From: an uncultured Collinsella sp.
GTDB taxonomy: Bacteria > Actinomycetota > Coriobacteriia > Coriobacteriales > Coriobacteriaceae
Direction of reading: 5' to 3'
Length of the DNA stretch: 7,126 nucleotides
Assembly: GCA_900551015.1 (NCBI GenBank)
Contig: URUI01000083.1
Span: forward strand, 1-7,126
Of this stretch, positions 5,353 through 7,126 are shown in pieces; positions within the stretch are counted from its first letter, which is position 1; every line of letters starts with the position of its first letter. The notes below the pieces were generated by a model. It was not told the DNA's origin and searched no databases. It saw nothing but the letters and a program-made list of their open reading frames with translations. Position numbers and translations under genes: made by a program.

Positions 5353-7032
5353 GAAAACGAGCGCAAGCGTCTTGGTCTTGCCGAGAGTGCGCAGAGCGAA
5401 ATTACGGGTGTTGCCGATGAGCTCGCCGGTCGTCATCTGCAGTTCCGTCCCATGGGCGCGGCGGATGCCGAGGGCGCGAGCGCGCTGGAGGCTGCCTGCT
5501 TTGAAGGTGCCGGACACGAGGCATGGACGCCGGGCATGTTCCTGTCCGAACTGGGCGAGGACGTCGCTGCGCCGCGTAGTTGGTGGGTGGCACACGACGA
5601 CGGCAAGCTGCTGGGCCTTGCCGGCGGTATGGTCGTGGACGGTGATGTGCAGATTCTGGATGTCGCCGTCGACCCGGCACATCGCCGTGAGGGCATTGCC
5701 CGCAAGCTGCTGTCGCACGTGAGCTATGATGCCCAGATGCTCGGCTGCACCACGGCTTCGCTCGAGGTCGAGGACGACAACAAGGGAGCGATCGCGCTTT
5801 ATAACGCTCTGGGCTTTACCGAGGCAGGATGGCGCCGCGGCTATTATGGTGCCGGCAAGGATGCCATCGTCATGACGGCTCCGCTGCCCCTGGTGCTTCC
5901 GGTCGACAATGCCTCGCCCGAGCCGACGGCGGCAGAGCAGCGCGTATGGCCGCTGCCTGCGCCTAGGCGCTCCGAGGGGGAGCGTGCCGAAATTGAGCGC
6001 CGCCGCCTAGTGCTTGCCATCGAGAGTTCCTGCGACGAGACGGCGGTGGCGATTATCGATGCGGATGGCAATATGCTGGCCAACCAGGTGTCGACGCAGA
6101 TCGATTTCCATGCCCGTTTTGGCGGCGTGGTGCCCGAGATCGCCTCGCGCAAGCACGTTGAGGTCATCGTGAGCGTCGTGGACGCGGCGCTCGAGGACGC
6201 CGCAGCGTCGCTGGGCCTTACGGGCGGAGCCATTGCGCCAAGTGAGCTTGCCGCTGTGGGCGTGACGCAAGGTCCTGGCCTGGTGGGTGCCCTGGTGGTG
6301 GGTGTCGCCTTTGCCAAGGGCTTTGCGTATGCTGCTGGCAAACCGCTGGTGTGCGTCAATCATCTGGAGGGCCACCTGTTTGCCAACCTGTTGGCGCAGC
6401 CCGACCTCAAGCCCCCGTTTATCTTTACGCTCGTTTCGGGCGGGCACACCATGCTCGTGCACGTAAAGGCATGGGGCGACTATGAAGTGCTTGGCGAGAC
6501 GCTCGACGACGCCGTGGGCGAAGCCTTCGACAAGGTGGCAAAGGCACTGGGTCTTGGCTATCCCGGAGGCCCTATCATCTCCAAGCTTGCCGAGACGGGC
6601 AACCCCAAGGCGATCGATTTCCCCCGTGCGCTTAACAGCAGGGGGGACTATCGCTTCTCGCTTTCGGGCCTCAAGACGGCGGTGACGCTCTACATCGAGC
6701 AGGAGACCAAGGCCGGGCGCACGATTCGCCTGCCCGACCTAGCGGCCTCGTTTGAGGCGGCGGTCTTTGACGTGCAGTACAAGAAGGCCAAAAACGCCCT
6801 GCACGCCACTGGGTGCAAGGAGTATTGCATCGGCGGTGGTGTCTCGGCCAATCCGCATCTGCGCGAGATGATGATCAAGAAGCTCGGGCGTCAGGGGATC
6901 CGCGTAACGGTGCCGCCTTTGTCTGCCTGTACCGATAACGCAGCCATGATCGCGGAGGTCGCCCGCCGTAAATTCGACCGAGGTGAAATCTCGCCGTTCG
7001 ACGTCGACGCCGATCCAAACATGACGCTGTAG
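4648..7032 (+). CDS. TsaB-RimI-TsaD fusion protein (t6A synthesis plus N-acetyltransferase)
   Basis: One uninterrupted frame of 794 residues joins three proteins that are separate genes in most bacteria: TsaB (about 1-235), a RimI-type GNAT acetyltransferase (about 263-412) and TsaD (about 452-794). TsaD transfers the threonylcarbamoyl group from its AMP adduct to A37 of tRNA, with TsaB as its structural partner and TsaE as ATPase. ATG 4648 is the chosen start: it leads directly into the TsaB fold (ALVVALDTST, 8-17) and AAGG at 4635-4638 precedes it. A TTG six codons upstream is in frame but less likely. The frame overlaps tsaE by 14 bases. Two hydrophilic linkers join the parts; the second (about 413-451) is rich in Pro, Ala and Glu. 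The order TsaB, RimI, TsaD equals the actinobacterial gene order, so the fusion probably arose by loss of stop codons. All three domains look complete. Such fusions are, as far as I recall, found in Coriobacteriia. Confidence 0.95.
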   Translation: MSLHNDNALVVALDTSTDMLACAASWIDGQTGETKLASGDHMCRRHANVELVNTVDGVLAQAGLNRSDVGCYVVGRGPGSFTGVRIGISTAKGLACGANVPLLGVSTLDACAWTAWKAGVRGKLGILADAMRGEVYPALYMLVDEGPERQFEREHVVKAAVALDEWRQAADWDQVQLTGDGLVRYGKLLGEDETARCVERDLWWPSGEGLLLAHAAGDGDPARVLPIYTRLSDAEENERKRLGLAESAQSEITGVADELAGRHLQFRPMGAADAEGASALEAACFEGAGHEAWTPGMFLSELGEDVAAPRSWWVAHDDGKLLGLAGGMVVDGDVQILDVAVDPAHRREGIARKLLSHVSYDAQMLGCTTASLEVEDDNKGAIALYNALGFTEAGWRRGYYGAGKDAIVMTAPLPLVLPVDNASPEPTAAEQRVWPLPAPRRSEGERAEIERRRLVLAIESSCDETAVAIIDADGNMLANQVSTQIDFHARFGGVVPEIASRKHVEVIVSVVDAALEDAAASLGLTGGAIAPSELAAVGVTQGPGLVGALVVGVAFAKGFAYAAGKPLVCVNHLEGHLFANLLAQPDLKPPFIFTLVSGGHTMLVHVKAWGDYEVLGETLDDAVGEAFDKVAKALGLGYPGGPIISKLAETGNPKAIDFPRALNSRGDYRFSLSGLKTAVTLYIEQETKAGRTIRLPDLAASFEAAVFDVQYKKAKNALHATGCKEYCIGGGVSANPHLREMMIKKLGRQGIRVTVPPLSACTDNAAMIAEVARRKFDRGEISPFDVDADPNMTL
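5434..5883 (+). other. RimI-like GNAT acetyltransferase domain of the fusion protein
   Basis: Residues about 263-412. RimI acetylates protein N-termini; in E. coli the target is ribosomal protein bS18. Acetyl-CoA binding motif A is visible as VDPAHRREGIARKLL (341-355), with the R-x-x-G-x-A signature at 346-351. Glu373 (LEV) and Tyr385 (ALYNALGF) align, 12 residues apart, with the E. coli RimI catalytic pair Glu103 and Tyr115. The C-terminal RRGYY (396-400) and DAIVMT (405-410) match RimI. The stretch after LEV reads EDDN where E. coli has RASN, which may alter specificity. Confidence 0.9.
6001..7029 (+). other. TsaD catalytic domain of the fusion protein
   Basis: Residues about 452-794, matching the length of free TsaD (about 340). 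The N-terminal LVLAIESSCDET (454-465), FGGVVPEIASRKH (491-503), GPGLVGALVVG (542-552), the metal-binding HLEGH (His572 and His576), SGGHT (597-601), IGGGVSAN (728-735) and CTDNAAM (761-767, with Asp763 as third metal ligand) are all present. The active site therefore appears complete. No well-placed ribosome binding site exists for separate translation of this part. Confidence 0.94.
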
Positions 7033-7043
7033 CTGGTACGGCG

Positions 7044-7065
7044 CGGTCCCCGGACGGAGGGGCCG
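7044..7065 (+). other. GC-rich hairpin downstream of the fusion gene
   Basis: CGG (7044-7046) plus CCCC (7048-7051) can pair with GGGG (7059-7062) plus CCG (7063-7065), leaving T7047 bulged and GGACGGA as loop. It begins 12 bases after the stop codon at 7030-7032. No T-run follows, so it is not a normal terminator; it could stabilise the 3' end of the mRNA or belong to a small RNA. Confidence 0.4.
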
Positions 7066-7102
7066 GATATAAGGTTTCCTGCTCTACAGTCCTGCTCACG
7101 AC

Positions 7103-7126
7103 GGAGGCCACATTAAGTGGCCTCCT
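7103..7126 (+). terminator. Probable operon terminator, cut by the window edge
   Basis: GGAGGCCAC (7103-7111) and GTGGCCTCC (7117-7125) form a perfect 9-bp stem around the loop ATTAA. One T follows at 7126, where the window ends, so the T-run that would prove a terminator cannot be seen. The position 71 bases after the last stop fits an operon end. Confidence 0.75.

Noticed and set aside
4546..5718. A 390-codon open frame on the minus strand
   Set aside because: It lies opposite tsaE and the TsaB and RimI domains, whose motifs are clear. Its translation is rich in Arg, His, Ala and Thr with no recognisable motif, as expected from the antisense of GC-rich coding sequence.
7044..7107. A guanidine-II (mini-ykkC) riboswitch suggested by ACGG and ACGA in two loops
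   Set aside because: In known examples ACGR is the tetraloop on a symmetrical stem. Here ACGG is off-centre in a seven-base loop and the second hairpin is weak.
6875..7111. A 78-codon minus-strand frame running from the downstream gap into tsaD
   Set aside because: Most of it is antisense to the conserved end of TsaD. The product is Arg- and Pro-rich, without a recognisable domain.

Overview
The window holds a compact run of six housekeeping genes, all on the + strand and almost without gaps. In order they are acpS, nnr (NnrE-NnrD), alr, a family 4 uracil-DNA glycosylase, tsaE, and one large gene fusing TsaB, RimI and TsaD. The gene order nnr - alr - tsaE - tsaB - rimI - tsaD is a known actinobacterial arrangement; from memory, Mycobacterium has these genes in this order, ending before groES. 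With the moderately GC-rich coding sequence and the three-domain fusion, this points to an actinobacterium of the class Coriobacteriia, perhaps a Collinsella-like gut bacterium. That placement is an inference; no rRNA or other taxonomic marker is present.

Layout: Positions 1-66 are the tail of an unidentified upstream transcript, closed by a strong intrinsic terminator at 69-100. Positions 101-208 carry two possible sigma-70-type promoters and a strong Shine-Dalgarno sequence that fixes the acpS start at 209. The six genes follow from 209 to 7032. Junctions are 0, 2, 8 and 12 bases long, and the last one is a 14-base overlap, so one polycistronic mRNA with translational coupling is likely. 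Positions 7033-7126 are non-coding. They hold a GC-rich hairpin and a perfect 9-bp stem at the very end, which looks like the operon terminator cut off by the window edge.

How the genes relate: AcpS activates acyl carrier protein for lipid synthesis. Nnr repairs damaged (hydrated) NAD(P)H. Alr makes D-alanine for peptidoglycan. The glycosylase removes uracil from DNA. TsaE and the TsaB and TsaD domains form the second half of the pathway that puts the t6A modification on position 37 of ANN-decoding tRNAs; the first enzyme (TsaC/Sua5) is not in this window. RimI is an N-terminal acetyltransferase domain placed between TsaB and TsaD. The common theme is core growth functions, not one pathway.

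I found no mobile element, CRISPR array, tRNA, rRNA or defence system. The points most worth a second look are the TsaB-RimI-TsaD fusion, the unexplained C-terminal extension of about 50 residues on AcpS, and the structured non-coding sequence at both ends. I see no convincing new biological system here.
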